From contig NC_043742.1 in assembly GCF_004337985.1 (NCBI RefSeq), forward strand, positions 7,729,136-7,793,135: DNA of 64,000 nt, in the 5' to 3' direction. Each line of letters opens with the position of its first letter. Positions within the stretch are counted from its first letter, which is position 1. A model generated the notes under the pieces. The model was not told where the DNA came from and ran no database searches. It saw only the letters and a list, made by a program, of their open reading frames with translations. This DNA comes from Pyricularia pennisetigena. Its lineage: Eukaryota; Ascomycota; Sordariomycetes; Magnaporthales; Pyriculariaceae. Shown here in pieces: positions 33,380 through 44,743 of the stretch. Made by a program: the position numbers and the translations under genes.

Positions 33380-34280
33380 GAAAAACATTACTTCAACCTC
33401 GCCATTAGCACCGTCCCATATCCGATCCGACCAGAAGCCGATCGCATATTCCGCAACACTCTCATCCAGGACCAACGCCTGGGACTGCCGCAAAGGGTAA
33501 CCGCGGCAGCAGAGACGTCTTTTGACACCGACGCCATCGATACGACCTACCTGCCCGTGCCGTGGAAATTCGCCGAGACCAGCGCGGCGTTGTTGGCCCT
33601 CGCCTCGACCTATGGCAACGCCACTGTCAAGGATAAGGTATGCCAAAACCCAGCCATGGAGGGCCGGCCCGGTCCAAGATTGAGCGCGGGTTTTCTTGGC
33701 AACCCGCGGGTTACCCGATTCGGGTTGAGCCCGCCAGCCCGCGGGCCCCCCATTAACCCGCCAAGAAAACCCGTGGGCCTTTACGGGCCCCCGCCAAGAG
33801 CCCGTGGGCTGGTGGGCCGGGCCGGGCTATTCCTCTTTTTCGGGTTTTGGGAGGCCTTAGACCGGGCTGGCGGGGCCGATCGGGATCCTGGCGGACGTCG
33901 ACCGGCGTGCGACCCAGGGCAGGAGCTTCGTTGACGACGTCTCGCCCAACCAGTACAACCAGTGGCTCGTCTCGCTGGGCCAGCTGCCGCCCGACGTGCA
34001 GAGGGCGCTGCACGAGCTGCATCCCGGGTTTGCGCCGCGGCACTATGATGACATGCTCGGCTGGATCGCTAAGCTGATGCAGAGCCTGCCGGTCCAGGTT
34101 CCGGGCCTCTTTGCCAGGCCAGCGTACTTTGGGCACGTCAATAGCGACTTTGATGCCCCGGACGGCGAGCTGGAGGATCTGACGTATCTTTTACCTACGG
34201 TCAAACATGACGTGAAGCCGCTGGGGTATGATGTCAGGAGTTGCTTTATGGGCAAGTATGACCCCGAATGGTCTGTTTGA
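33380..34280 (+). pseudogene. Broken gene carrying the dispersed repeat
   Basis: Two coding-like fragments flank the GC-rich repeat. The upstream one (about 33389-33640) reads RPEADRIFRNTLIQDQRLGL ... VPWKFAETSAALLALAST without a start codon and recalls the N-terminus of fungal CoA-transferase family III (CaiB/BaiF) proteins; this is a recollection, not a search result. The downstream one (about 33872-34280) reads in one frame through SFVDDVSPNQYNQWLVSLGQ, RALHELHPGFAPRHYDDMLG and ends KYDPEWSV. I do not recognise it, and it may belong to a different gene. Codon bias is strong in both, so they come from real genes. The repeat sits between them and breaks the frame. Confidence 0.5.
33701..33863 (+). 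repeat. GC-rich dispersed repeat, copy 2
   Basis: 163 bp, nearly identical to 22244-22405. It includes the perfect 12-bp palindrome AACCCGCGGGTT and many CCCGCGGG-type motifs. Flanking it are GCCGGCCCGGTCCAAG (near 33663) and, inverted, CTTAGACCGGGCTGGC (near 33856-33871), a possible imperfect terminal inverted repeat of about 16 bp. No matching target-site duplication was found by eye. Confidence 0.75.
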
Positions 34281-34546
34281 GGGAATAGGGGCTTTTGCGC
34301 CTGGCTGTTTGGGCTGGTCTTTTGTATAAAATGGTATTTGGCATATAATACATCATTTTCTAATTAAAGAAATAAAAGGAAAACAAAAAAAAAAAAAAGC
34401 TCAGCTTCTTAAAAAATAACAACAATGCAACCAGTTACCCCGTCCATCCATATACGACGCGTACGGTAGCAGTAGTGGTCCGAAATGAGATTAGAAAATC
34501 TTACTTATATTTAAAAATGCCAGCCCCCTGATAACTACACATAATT

Positions 34547-35680
34547 TCAATGGAGGCCTGTGACGAACCAAACCTTGCTTATAGCTCCCCGCCCCCAAGA
34601 CGCCCCACCCAATCCAGCAACGCCAACTTGGCAGAACGGATATCGTGGATTCAGTACAAGCCAGAGAAACGTCCTCCACAGACAGGAGCCTTCCTTGAAA
34701 CCGCTGACTCTCTGATCCGCCAGAGTCTCGCCCCTTCGAAATCCGAGCTTGTTCGTGACGGCAAACTTGCCGGCGTGCTTGGCGTCGTAGGGCTGTTTGT
34801 TCATAGTTGACTTGGTGGTATCTATTTCCTTTTGTTTGCTGCTAAAGATGTACAAAGCCAAGGGCGAGAAATTCTAAAGCAGGGATTGCATCGGTTGGAG
34901 TAGCTGTGATAACAGGACAGATAGGCCCAAATATCTCCTCACTCAGTGGGGAGTCTAGGGAAACAGGTTAGCTGGCTGAAAATCACGCTTGCGATGAGTA
35001 GCAGTGGGAAACACGACAAGACAACACATACCCGCAACGGTCACTTTGTCAACTACACGTGCCAGGGAGCCTTTTGGTCGTTCGACGACGACTTACTCGG
35101 ACGCGCTGGCCAGCTCCCAAGGCTTGATGATCACGCAGCATCCGGCAGCAGTCGCAGCGATAATGGGCTGCAGCGTCAACAGGATCGGAAAGTTCCAGGC
35201 GCCGATAACCAGCGCCACGCCGAGGGACTCCTTTCGGATATGTGCACCGCCCAGAGTGCCAGAGAGCAACCCGACTCCCTGAACAGGCTCGGCGGCTGTC
35301 CACTCCTCGACGTTGCTGAATGTGCTCAAGGACGTCGTCCTGAAGGCCCGCGAGATCTGCCGTGCGGCTCTCCATCTCGTGCCAGCCCAGATCATTGGCC
35401 AGGGCTTTGATGATGAGCTGCTCGTGTCTTGGACGAGCCACCAGGAGAAAATGTCTCTTTTTTTCCAAATTCCTGGCCGAAACCGTCCACGTAGTCTTGC
35501 CGTCGTCCCATTGTTCTCCCACAACCTGGTGTTCAAGTTCGATGTATTTTTGGAGGCTGTTTTCGATGCTGAGAATAAGAGACAAGAGGCCTTTTTCGAA
35601 CCGACAAGATGTGCACTCCAATCTGTTTTTGGCTTATAGCCCCAGGTGTACTTGCGGCTGGGACGCCCCAGCAAATTATT
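34547..35680 (-). pseudogene. Decayed class 3 aldehyde dehydrogenase
   Basis: Fragments in all three minus frames keep the order of an ALDH3-type enzyme. The N-terminal part reads EQLIIKALANDLG and MESRTADLAGLQDDVLEHI in one frame, then shifts to NVEEWTA and RKESLGVALVIGAWNFPILL ... KPWELASASE in another. Farther on come EEIFGPICPVITATPTDAIP, ALYIFSSKQKEID and the C-terminal PYDAKHAGKFAVTNKLGF. About 200 residues between ELASASE and EEIFGP are missing. That stretch normally holds the catalytic Glu and Cys, so no activity is possible. There are at least two frameshifts and internal stops. ALDH3 enzymes oxidise fatty and aromatic aldehydes (family knowledge). Confidence 0.85.
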
Positions 35681-37512
35681 GTCAGTAATTTTAGCTAGTT
35701 ACGCATATTTTTGCTATGATTTAACTTACCCAGTAAATCTTTTCGAGGTAGTTCCGGGTTCCTGGTATCTTGGGCTTCTTCTCAAAAGTGTCGATGGAAA
35801 ATTTACCAAAGTGTCTGATTTGTGTGTGCAATCAACGAAACAGAAGCGCCAGCTCCAAAGACGCGCTTGAGAGTGACTTGACGGGCTGCAAGTGTGCTTG
35901 TCCTTGGACCTTTGGAGGATCTTGCTGGGTCATTGGAGACATTCGGTTGACTGCAGTTCTGAACAGGGTGTCGAATGTGGTTCAAACTTGAGGTAGCCGT
36001 ATCAAGGATGGTTTTGCGTTTCCCAGATGAATTCGATCTATCAAAACATACAGGACGTTGATTTGCGCATCTTGAATTCTTGATCGGCAGGGTTTCTTGA
36101 GTTATATACACACGAACAGTGCTTGTTACACAGTTATTTTACTCGGCGAACTTGGCTTTGCCACCTGCATGTAAGCTCAGTCAATAGTAATCCAGTCATT
36201 AATCTATGACGTGCATTAAATTTTACCGTGTGCAACCGGGCGCGTGGCGTGTCGAAAGCTGAAGACATTCCTTGGCCCTTTAGCCTCACGGGAAAAATGA
36301 TACAGTGGAAACAAGACAGTTAGATGCAAGTAATACATATTACAAGTTTACAACCCCTAATGTTCAAGTCCAAGGACTTGAAAGAAGACTGCCTAGAAGA
36401 AAAGGCGATGAAGGGATATAGAGGTGTTAAGGGGCTTCAGAATAGCAAAGGTATCCGGTGTGGTAAGTGTATGTGCTTTCAAACCGTCTGTTGTGACAAA
36501 CAAGGCATCCGTTGGATTAGGTACATACGTTTTCAAAGCCAATACTCACGCAAACAAGCCACGTGCTTTCTGTGGCCTTCCAGTGGCTTCCTCTCTTTGT
36601 GCAATCTTATTTCTGACTTGGCTACACTTCAACTGAAAAGAAGGAACAAATCTCCCGGACGGCAGCCTCACATGCATCTCGTTGGTCCGTATACCTACGC
36701 TACCAGTCTGAAGGTCCATTTGAAAAACTTGCGTGTTCCTGGAATAGCCCCAGTTTGAGATGTAAAGTTTATTTAAGCCGATCGCCTGTAGACACTGTAC
36801 TTGCGAGATACGATATACGGTTGAGCAGAAATAAACAACTCGAAATCAAACTCATTAGAAGGCAGTTCACTTTATATTAACAGACATGATCCTAGGAGCC
36901 CTCAGGTCAAGTTTGTTTGCTTGATACGCAATAGTCCGAGTCTCGATGTCCTCGTACCTCAAATAAGTAAGCCAGAAAGACAAAGTATGTCTCGTCAAAC
37001 AACTTGACCACATATCATAGGTAGAATTAGAATGAGTAATAATGCGATAAAGTCACAGTCTGAAGAGATAAAGCAGCTAACAATTATCCCCTTCTCATAC
37101 CAAAGAAGGGTAAGCCATTCAAATATCAGCTCAGTGAGATTAAGGGGCCCGAGGCCTCAAGACTCTTGTCAGGCCCACAAAGCGTAGAGTCATCCACCAA
37201 GTTGCTCTAATCTTTGGCAAGGTGAGAGCAGACTGAAGCAAACCAGCTGGTGCGAGGGTCTCCAGTGCTCTTTAGACTGCCCGCACCTTGCAAACTATCA
37301 ACTCGGTTGCTCTTCTCCCTTTTAGCTCCTCAAAATCTTTTTTTTTTTTGTTTCAACCTCACACCACAACACAACACATGCCAAGATTCAAATCCAAATC
37401 ACAATCCAAGAGGTATTTGCACCACTCAAGAACGCATCATCTCCATAATATAGATCTTGAGTTCCCTCATCACAATCTAACGAGCCTCAGAAGCCACAGT
37501 CACTCAGCAGAA
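35681..37512. other. AT-rich region, no supported gene
   Basis: About 1.8 kb without a convincing open frame on either strand. The final 200 bases, C/A-rich with a T-run near 37328-37340, are probably the promoter and 5' UTR of the small coiled-coil gene. Confidence 0.5.
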
Positions 37513-38000
37513 ATGTCAGACCAAGACGTCCCGTCCGAGCCGTTCCGAGGCGACCCGCCGTCGACCGAGGTGCTGCTGGAGAACCTCGAGCAGTCCCAGG
37601 CCAAGATCGACGAGTGCTACCAGATCGCCCTGGCCAACGAGCGCGAGAAGAATGCGAAGCTCGAGAAGGAACTCGCCGACGCTCTCGAGTACTACGACAA
37701 GCTGGTCAAGCAGCTTGAGGCGCTCAAGATTGCGGCCGACAAGAAACGCGATGCAGCAAGTAAGTAGTGGCCTTCTTTTTCTTCTTGTCTATCCCTGGCC
37801 ATCGTATCCCACCGGCCTACCCATTCGTAAGAGATATATATGCTATTGCCGCATAAGGTGGTCGCACTGCCATCTGATTTTCTTCGGTTCGAGTTGCGCC
37901 CTGGCCGAGCGGGCTTCATCTATCCTGCTCAGATGTTGCTACCTTGCAAAGTCCTGAAAGCTAACCTAGTTTGTCGCCAGATAATCCGCCCAAGCAGTAA
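37513..38000 (+). CDS. Small coiled-coil hypothetical protein
   Basis: Exons 37513-37759 and 37981-38000 join to 88 aa across a 221-bp intron with an ideal donor (GTAAGT), a GCTAAC branch site and CAG. Without the splice the frame would run into the donor and end at GTAAGTAG. The product starts MSDQDVPSEPFRGDPPSTEV and continues as a charged amphipathic helix (LLENLEQSQAKIDE, NAKLEKELADALEYYDKLVK) ending in NNPPKQ. It should form a parallel coiled coil of about 55 residues. No known domain, no signal peptide. An in-frame ATG at 37378 exists, but the region upstream of 37513 is low-complexity and reads like a 5' UTR. Confidence 0.65.
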
Positions 38001-38320
38001 CGCCCCAGAAAGCTCCCGGGAATCCGCCACAAAGTCCTTGAAGATGGAAAGGTTAACGAGGAACCAGATGGCTGATGAGAGTAACGGGTTATTTGCATAG
38101 TTTACTGCTGGAGTCAGTCTAATACCACAAACACTGGAATCAATGGCTGCTGTTACTTGCAAACTTGCCTTGCCGTGAAAACAAATACTATCTGATACTT
38201 GTGACATGAAAATGAGCAATGACCAAAGCCAAACGAAATCACTTCCAAACTCAAACCAAGCAATGCACATCTACACCCAAGAAACACGATGGACCAAGCC
38301 AAAATCTAAACACAAAACAC
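38001..38320. other. Convergent 3' intergenic region
   Basis: 320 bp between the coiled-coil gene and the MFS gene, which converge. No gene is seen. Confidence 0.6.
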
Positions 38321-39899
38321 TCATCGAGGCTTGCTGCCCACGCCGGGGGGATAGCGCTTCATCAGGAAAAACAGCGACACATAGGCAACCACGCCGGTGA
38401 AGCACATGACGCTTATGACGGAGAAGCCCATGATGTACTTTGGCTTGTCGCTGCTGGGGAACAGGTAGGCGCCGTAGATCTGCGCGAGGTTGCCCATGGC
38501 GTTGACGAGCGCCAGGCTGACGCCCCGGACCTCGTCGGGCATGGTGACGAAGCTGACGGACGCGTAGCTCAGGGCCAGGCCGTTGGACGCCCACAGGCCC
38601 GAGGCCATGACGACCAGCATGGCGTAGCGGGCCCTGAAGTCGTACACGACGCAGACCACCACGGCGCAGACCATGGCCACGCCCATCCAGCCGCCCAGGA
38701 TCAGGCCGCGCCACTGGGAGTTGCGGTCGGCGAAGAAGCCGGTTGTGGCGGTGGCCACGAACGCGGCGCCGAAGATGGGGATCGTCATGTACTGCGACGT
38801 GTTGGCGTCGTAGCCAAGGCCCGTGTTGAGGGTCGGGTAGAAGTAGGAGAGGGTTGAGGAGCCGACGATGGCCTTGGGGGGTAGGGGGGTTTTTCTCTTT
38901 TGTTAGTTTCTGTTACATGTTTGCACATCTTGACATGAGATGAGAAATGACCCCCAATACTCACCATGTATCCCACGACAAAGAGCCACGTCCGCCACGA
39001 CAGGACGCTCTGCTTCAAGGCCTCGAGGTGGCCCATCCTCGGCCCCTCGTCATTCCGAATCTGCTGGTTGTCGTTCTGCAGCCTCAGCATGGCGAGCGCC
39101 TTTTCAGCCTCGCTAAACTTCCTAGCCGACGTCGTGGCGGGAAAGTCCGGCAGGATGCAGAGGGCCACGATGGCAAAGCCGATGGTAGCAACGCCCTCGA
39201 CCAGGAACAGCCACCTCCAGCCGCGGGTCCCATGCGCGCCGTCCAGCCCGCTCGTGATGCTGCCGGCCAGCAGCCCACCGAAGGCGCCGGACAGGATGGC
39301 GGCGCTGATGTAGACGGCGAAGCGCTTGCTCTGCTCCTCCTTCTTGTACCACGACGACAGCAGCAGCAAGACGCCCGGGGCGAAGCCTGCCTCGAACACG
39401 CCCATCAGCACGCGAAAGGCGATGAGGGCCTCGTAGCTCGGCGTAAAGGCCATGCCGCAGGTGATGGCGCCCCAGATAATCATGATCCCGGGCAGGTAGA
39501 GGGACGGCCGGGTGCGGCTGAGGACCATGTTGGACGGCACCTCGAAGACGACATAGGTGACGAAGAAGACGACCAGGGCGACGCTGTAGCGGGACGAGTC
39601 GAGGTCGAGGTCCTTGTCCATGCCGGCGATGAGGGCGTTGCCGATGCTGTGCTGGTTAGTCTGTTGTATTGTAGCTCTAGGGAAACGGGACGCGATGAGA
39701 CAGCTTACTTGGTCCGGTCCATGTACGATAAAAGATACATGAGCCAGATGCACGGGAGGAGGTACATGTCGATCTTGCGGACGAGCTTCTTCTCCTCCTC
39801 GGTGTCGGGCACGTAACCGCCCGTGTACTGCGGCTCAGCCACCTGCTCAGAAGATGGGGTCGCTACATCGTGGCTCATGCTGGATGGTGTAGCCTTCAT
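38321..39899 (-). CDS. MFS transporter, Dal5/anion:cation symporter family
   Basis: Exons 39899-39709, 39646-38965 and 38872-38321 join to 474 aa with introns of 62 and 92 bp. It has about 12 membrane segments. Family signatures are LLPCIWLMYLLSYMDRTNIGNA, recreated across intron 1, then VFFVTYVVFEVPSNMVL, RVLMGVFEAGFAPGVLLLLS and GWRWLFLVEG. This is the ACS family (allantoate, nicotinate, biotin, tartrate and other organic anions; family knowledge), so the substrate is uncertain. An alternative start at 39878 (MSHDVATP) is possible. It diverges from the RpiB-family gene across 1.16 kb, so the two may share control. Confidence 0.92.
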
Positions 39900-41058
39900 G
39901 ATGGGAGACTAATGCTGTTGTTCTTGTGCGCGTAACTGTGCTTGTACGTGTGTCTGGTTCGTCCAGGGTCAAGACGAAGTAGAAGTAAAGCACATATTAC
40001 ATGTCACACACAACAAACCAACCAATAAGAAAGCACGACTAACAGTGTCCAATATGCAAAGGAGATTTCGGGAAATGATGGAATTTTGACAGAAATTCAA
40101 CAAAAAATAGATGAGCTGTTGTAGCGGGTTCTAACAAACCTCGGCACAAAACCAACGACAGTCGAGCTGATTGCAAAAACGCATCCCCTACGTACCAATA
40201 GTACTGGTATCGTGGTACTAACACGGTTGTGTATTGGCACCGTGTGACACCACTCTCATAGGGCAGAGCAAGCTTTCGGGATTGTCGATCACGCGTTCGC
40301 CGGCAGGGCACAAGCTGAGAAGATCACGGATGGGATGATGTTTTTTTTTTTTTTTTCTTTCTCATCAGTAGTGCATTGGGCCTCTGTCCACGATTCGTCC
40401 GTCTGCCATGGAAATGGGGAGAAAACACAAGGACCACACATCTCCACAAGCCTGGGGTATTTTGCGGGGAAGAGGAGTCAGACCCTCGAAGGGACGGGTT
40501 TTTCTTCTCCATTTCGCTTTGGACATCGTACCCCTGTGGAGGTTTGCGGGGCGTTGGGTATCGTGTCGAGGGCTATTCAGGGAACATGGGCTGATTTCAT
40601 GTGTGTGTGTGTGATTTTTTTTTTTTTTTTTTGTTCTCGTCTCGTCTTTTCGCTACAAGCTAAAAACTCGTGGCCAGCCCGTGAAATGCCATTCAGCCGC
40701 GATGTCGGAGTTCTATATGATTTTTTGGGGCTCGGCTCCGGTCGGCGGGCTGACCAGTAGATAGACTCATCCGTCTGTGTCGCCCAAATATTATCGGCAA
40801 GCAATGTACGTATTCACCCGCGCCAAGGGACTTTGGGGGCAAAACACCCCGCACTCCATCGTTATTTATTTTTGCCTTTCTTCTTTTCCTTCAAAAGCAT
40901 CGTGGCTCTCTGCGGCGTTCAAAAATCAGACGAAAGGGTAATTTGAAAAAAAAAAAAAAAGAACAGAAGAAAAGCAAACGAAAAAAAAAACCTTATCTCA
41001 AGCACCAGAGCAAAAAGAGAATCGCACATAAACAACCCACTCCAAAAAAACACACACG
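39900..41058. other. Divergent promoter (MFS / isomerase)
   Basis: About 1.16 kb between two divergent genes of the putative sugar cluster. It contains homopolymer T/A runs (40339-40354, 40616-40632, 40949-40962), a CA-rich stretch before the isomerase ATG and no gene. Shared regulatory sites are likely here but none could be named. Confidence 0.55.
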
Positions 41059-41610
41059 ATGCCAGGGCTTCGCATCGTCCTCGGCGGCGACGACGCCGGC
41101 TTCGCCTACAAGTCGACCATCGCGGCCGACCTGGCCTCGGACCCGCGCGTGGCCTCCGTCGACGACGTGGGCCCGCTCGCCGACTCGGACAAGACGGCCT
41201 ACTCGACTTTTGCGATCCGGGCCGCCGAAAAAGTGGCGTCGGGCGAGGCGGACCGCGCGCTCCTCATCTGCGGGACGGGGCTGGGCGTCGCGATCGCCGC
41301 GAACAAGGTCCCCGGGGTCCGGGCCGTGACGGCGCACGACAGCTTCAGCGTCGAGAGGAGCGTGCTTAGCAACGACGCGCAGGTGCTGTGCCTGGGCCAG
41401 AGGGTCATCGGGATCGAGTTGGCTAGGAGGTTGGTCAAGGAGTGGTTGGGCTACACTTTCGATCCGGTAAGTTCTTGATGATGGGGAAAACGCTGGTGGG
41501 GTTCGTGGTTGTGGTGGTGGTGATTGCTGACTTCTTTTGGTGTCTAGAACTCTGCGTCAGCGGCCAAGGTCAAGATCATCAACGATTACAACGCCGAAAA
41601 GTCAAAATAA
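41059..41610 (+). CDS. RpiB/LacAB-family sugar-phosphate isomerase
   Basis: Exons 41059-41466 and 41548-41610 join to 156 aa across an 81-bp intron. Motifs: [15 protein letters not shown] at the N-terminus, [17 protein letters not shown] with the catalytic Cys (~residue 72), [19 protein letters not shown] with the catalytic-site His, and [19 protein letters not shown]. Ribose-5-phosphate isomerase B itself usually has a different loop after the HD motif. The HDSFSVERS form is what I recall from the EryI/DerI-type D-erythrulose-4-phosphate isomerases and fungal EYI2-like proteins. It therefore probably interconverts a ketose and an aldose phosphate of four carbons, linking erythrulose-4-P to erythrose-4-P. 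Cytosolic. Confidence 0.9.
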
Positions 41611-41821
41611 AGTTGGGAAGTGATCGACTAGCGCTCTGTGGCTGTTGCTAGATTGGATACTTGGTGTACCTACCTTAGTTGCCGTCCTACCTAATTTCAA
41701 CTGCACATCACCCACCTCGTCATGAACTATGCGCAAATGAGACTGGCAAGCGCACTGGGGAAATTCAATTCATGATATTCGCTTCTATATGGAACGCAAC
41801 GCTACAAAATTTTCACGCACT

Positions 41822-42717
41822 CTACCAAGCACCAACGATACCCGCAATAGGAATATCAATACCCGTCGTGTACGTCGCCTGCTCGCTCAACAGGTACACG
41901 TACGCGCCGCCCAGCTCCTGCGGCAGCGCCAGCCTCGGCATGCCCCCGTAGTACTTCATCTTGGTGTCCCAGTCCGGGCTGGTCTCGACGTAGTACGTCA
42001 GGGCCGTCTTGACGAACCCGGGGCTGATGCTGTTGACACGGATGCCGTACTGCGACCACTCCATGGCCAGCGTGTGCGTGTAGTTGCGAATGGCGGCCTT
42101 GGTGGCGCCATAGGGGGCGCTGGGCGCGGCGCGATTCGGCCGGTACGAAGTCATGCTGGCGGTGAAGACGATGCTGCCCTTGCGGCCCAGCTTGATGAAC
42201 TTTCTGGCCGCCGCCGTCGCGCAGTTCCAGCCACCGACGACGTTGAGCTTGAACAGAAAGTCAAACTCCTCGGGGGTGAAGTCGAGCGCGGCCTTGTGTT
42301 TGGTCGCGCCTGCGTTGGCCACCATGCCGTCGAACCGGCCCTTGGCCTCGATGATGGCGTCAAGGGCCTTGTCGACGGATTCGTACGCCGTCACATCGCA
42401 GTGGAGGAAGGCGAAACGGTTGGGGTACTTTTTGCACAGCTCGGCGAACGCGGTGCCCGGTTCTGAGATGTCGAGGGAGTAGACGCTGGCGGCATCATTG
42501 GCGAGGCAGACCTCTGCAATGCCCAGGCCGATACCTTGGTTTGCACCAGAGACTAGGGGTGGGAGTTAGTTGTGGGTTCGAGGTTGTGAGAGGAGAAATT
42601 GCGCCACTCACTGGCAATGACCTTGTCCCTTAGCGTGATCTTATAGTCATGGTCAGGTCCGGGCAGGGTAGAGATGGCTTCTGGGGCAAGTGAAGGTGCA
42701 CCGTTGGTGGAGGCCAT
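41822..42717 (-). CDS. Polyol/sugar-type short-chain dehydrogenase
   Basis: Exons 42717-42612 and 42552-41822 join to 278 aa; the 59-bp intron splits codon A|TC at the cofactor site. The classical SDR pattern is complete: SGANQGIGLGIAE (cofactor glycines), NAGATKH, catalytic Ser in FTASMTSYRPN, YGATKAA (catalytic Tyr and Lys) and GIRVNSISPGFVKTAL. Fungal relatives of this form include D-arabinitol 2-dehydrogenase, sorbose reductase and L-xylulose reductase (family knowledge). Next to an erythrulose-phosphate-type isomerase, oxidation of a tetritol or pentitol is a reasonable inference. It converges on the isomerase gene (211 bp between stops) and diverges from the aldolase gene. Confidence 0.92.
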
Positions 42718-43636
42718 TGTGATGTGGGATGTGGCGTCGGGAATGATGATATTAGAATATCCAAAAATAACCGGGTATACAAAGGAGACCGTGAACAAAA
42801 GAGAATATTAGGTAGGCGATAACAGGTGGGAATTAGACACTTATTAAAGCGAGAGCAAGAGGACGGATTCTTTCTTACATGGTTATTTTTAAACAGGAAA
42901 AAAAAACGATGACCGACGCCGAGACCGAACCATTCAAGCCATGCATTAGAAACTAGGAGGGAATTACAGATGATACCCCTCCGACTCGCCCGCGACACGA
43001 AAAAAAAAACAAAAAAACAAGCTGTCCGCGGGAAGGGAAAAAAACGCCGAAACGGGGTTTTACCGTAAATTGGAAGTGAGCGCTTCAGATCCAGATCAAC
43101 ATGTCGCGGGGGTTGGAAGGTTGCAGTGCCCAATACATGGGAGAATCGTCAAATATGTCCAGGAACCAGGAACAACAAGGTTCAATGGGCGCGCGTCGGG
43201 GGCCAGCGGATAAGGTAAAAAGCCTTAGGGACCTCGCCTCTAGTTACGGGGAGCGGCGGCGGGTTCTTGGGCCCTGAGGGTTCAACCTAGACCCAGTGTA
43301 CAGTATTGCAGCAAGCATGAATAGCTTTTTACTCCACTGCGGGGATTGGACGACGGCGCTCCATGTCAGCGCGGCAAATGCGACTGGACATTCGGATAGA
43401 CAACGAGCCAGGGGACTATGCAAGCCATTTTTGGTAAATGACGCAAGTCGACGGCTGACATTGAGTATTGAGTTTGCTGGGGCCCCCGTCTCGGTAGCAC
43501 ACGTCCAAAATAGGATCAACAACAATTTACGTGCAGTGTTGTTGTCGGCGCAATAGTCAAACCATCACATTATACAAAAAAGTCTCTCGGTCATTTATTC
43601 CTACTTTGTAGCTGATTCAAACCCACACTCCCTCAC

Positions 43637-43637
<1 letters not shown>
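42718..43637. other. Divergent promoter (SDR / aldolase)
   Basis: About 0.9 kb between divergently transcribed SDR and aldolase genes. Short open frames are present but unsupported. A C/A-rich leader and the long A-run (listed separately) precede the aldolase start. Confidence 0.55.

Positions 43638-43684
<47 letters not shown>
43638..43684 (+). repeat. Poly-A run abutting the aldolase start codon
   Basis: An uninterrupted run of adenines from 43638 continues into the A of the ATG at 43685 (48 A in total). It follows CTCCCTCACC. The exact length is subject to sequencing slippage. Confidence 0.85.
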
Positions 43685-43687
<3 letters not shown>

Positions 43688-44618
43688 CCACCCTGGGACC
43701 CAACCAAAAACAAAACCTATCAGATCTTAAAGGCTGCCGAGGAGGGCGGCTACGGGGTGCAGGCGCCCATTGCCTACAATCTCGAGCACGTCCTGGCCTT
43801 CATCGCCGCCGCCGAGGCCAAGCGCTCACCGCTGATAATCCAGGTCTTCCCCTGGGCCGTGACCTTTTCTGGCGGCCTGCTGATCCACGCGGCGGCGCAC
43901 GCGGCCAAGACGGCAACCGTCCCCGTCGCCATCCACCTCGACCATGCGCAGGACGAGGCCATGATCCGCCACTGCGCCGACAACCTCCCGTTCGACAGCA
44001 TCATGGTCGACATGAGCCACCACGACATGGACGAGAACCTGGCAAGAACCAAGGTGTTGGTGCAGTACTGCCACGACAGGGGCATCGCCACCGAGGCCGA
44101 GCCGGGGAGGATTGAGGGTGGAGAGGATGGCATTGCCGACACGGCGGACCTGGAGGGTGCCTTGACGACTGCAGAGCAGGTGGAGGATTTTATAGCAACT
44201 GGGATAGATTTTTTGGCGCCGGCGTTTGGAAACGTCCACGGGGAGTATGGGAAGAGGGGGCCGGTGTTGGAGTTTGACCGGTAAGAATGGCATCTCGGTT
44301 GGCTTGGGTCTTATCGCTTCTGTACACTGACGAATCCCAAACAGCCTCGAAAGCATCCGCAAGACGGCAGCGGGACGAGTGCGCATCGTGCTGCACGGCA
44401 CCAACAGCTTTCCGGAGGAGATAATGAAAAAGTGCATCGCTGGTGGGGTGACCAAGGTCAACGTCAACAAGCTGGTGTTGGACGACTATCTCGTACACTT
44501 GAGGGAAAATGCAGCCAAGCTCAGCTTGACGACGCTGATGGAGGAGGGTGTAATAAAAGCCAGGGGGTTGATGGAATGGCAGATGGACGTTGTTGGGTCA
44601 ACAGGAAAGGCCGCCTAG
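43685..44618 (+). CDS. Class II fructose/tagatose-bisphosphate-type aldolase
   Basis: Exons 43685-44280 and 44345-44618 join to 289 aa across a 64-bp intron that splits an Arg codon (CG|C). Class II zinc-aldolase motifs: PVAIHLDHAQD (catalytic Asp and first Zn-binding His), DSIMVDMSH, TEAEPGRIEGGEDG, APAFGNVHGEYG (second His), VLHGTNSFPEEIMKK (third His) and GVTKVNVN. The length matches the small GatY/KbaY-like group and not the ~360-aa glycolytic Fba1 of fungi, so a dedicated catabolic role is likely. The substrate is probably a ketose bisphosphate or a related phosphorylated sugar. It converges on the Zn2Cys6 regulator gene. Confidence 0.9.
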
Positions 44619-44743
44619 AGCATAGACAAGACAGAAAAGATGGAAAAGAACAACAGACCATGTTTATTAGCCCATCTGCAATATCATAATATCATCATAT
44701 CATGGTATCTCATGCCTCTCTGACTTGTATATCCCACATCCGC

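Noticed and set aside
38219..39816. Long plus-strand His/Asp/Gly-rich frames opposite the MFS gene
   Set aside because: Antisense shadows produced by G/C third positions of the real gene.
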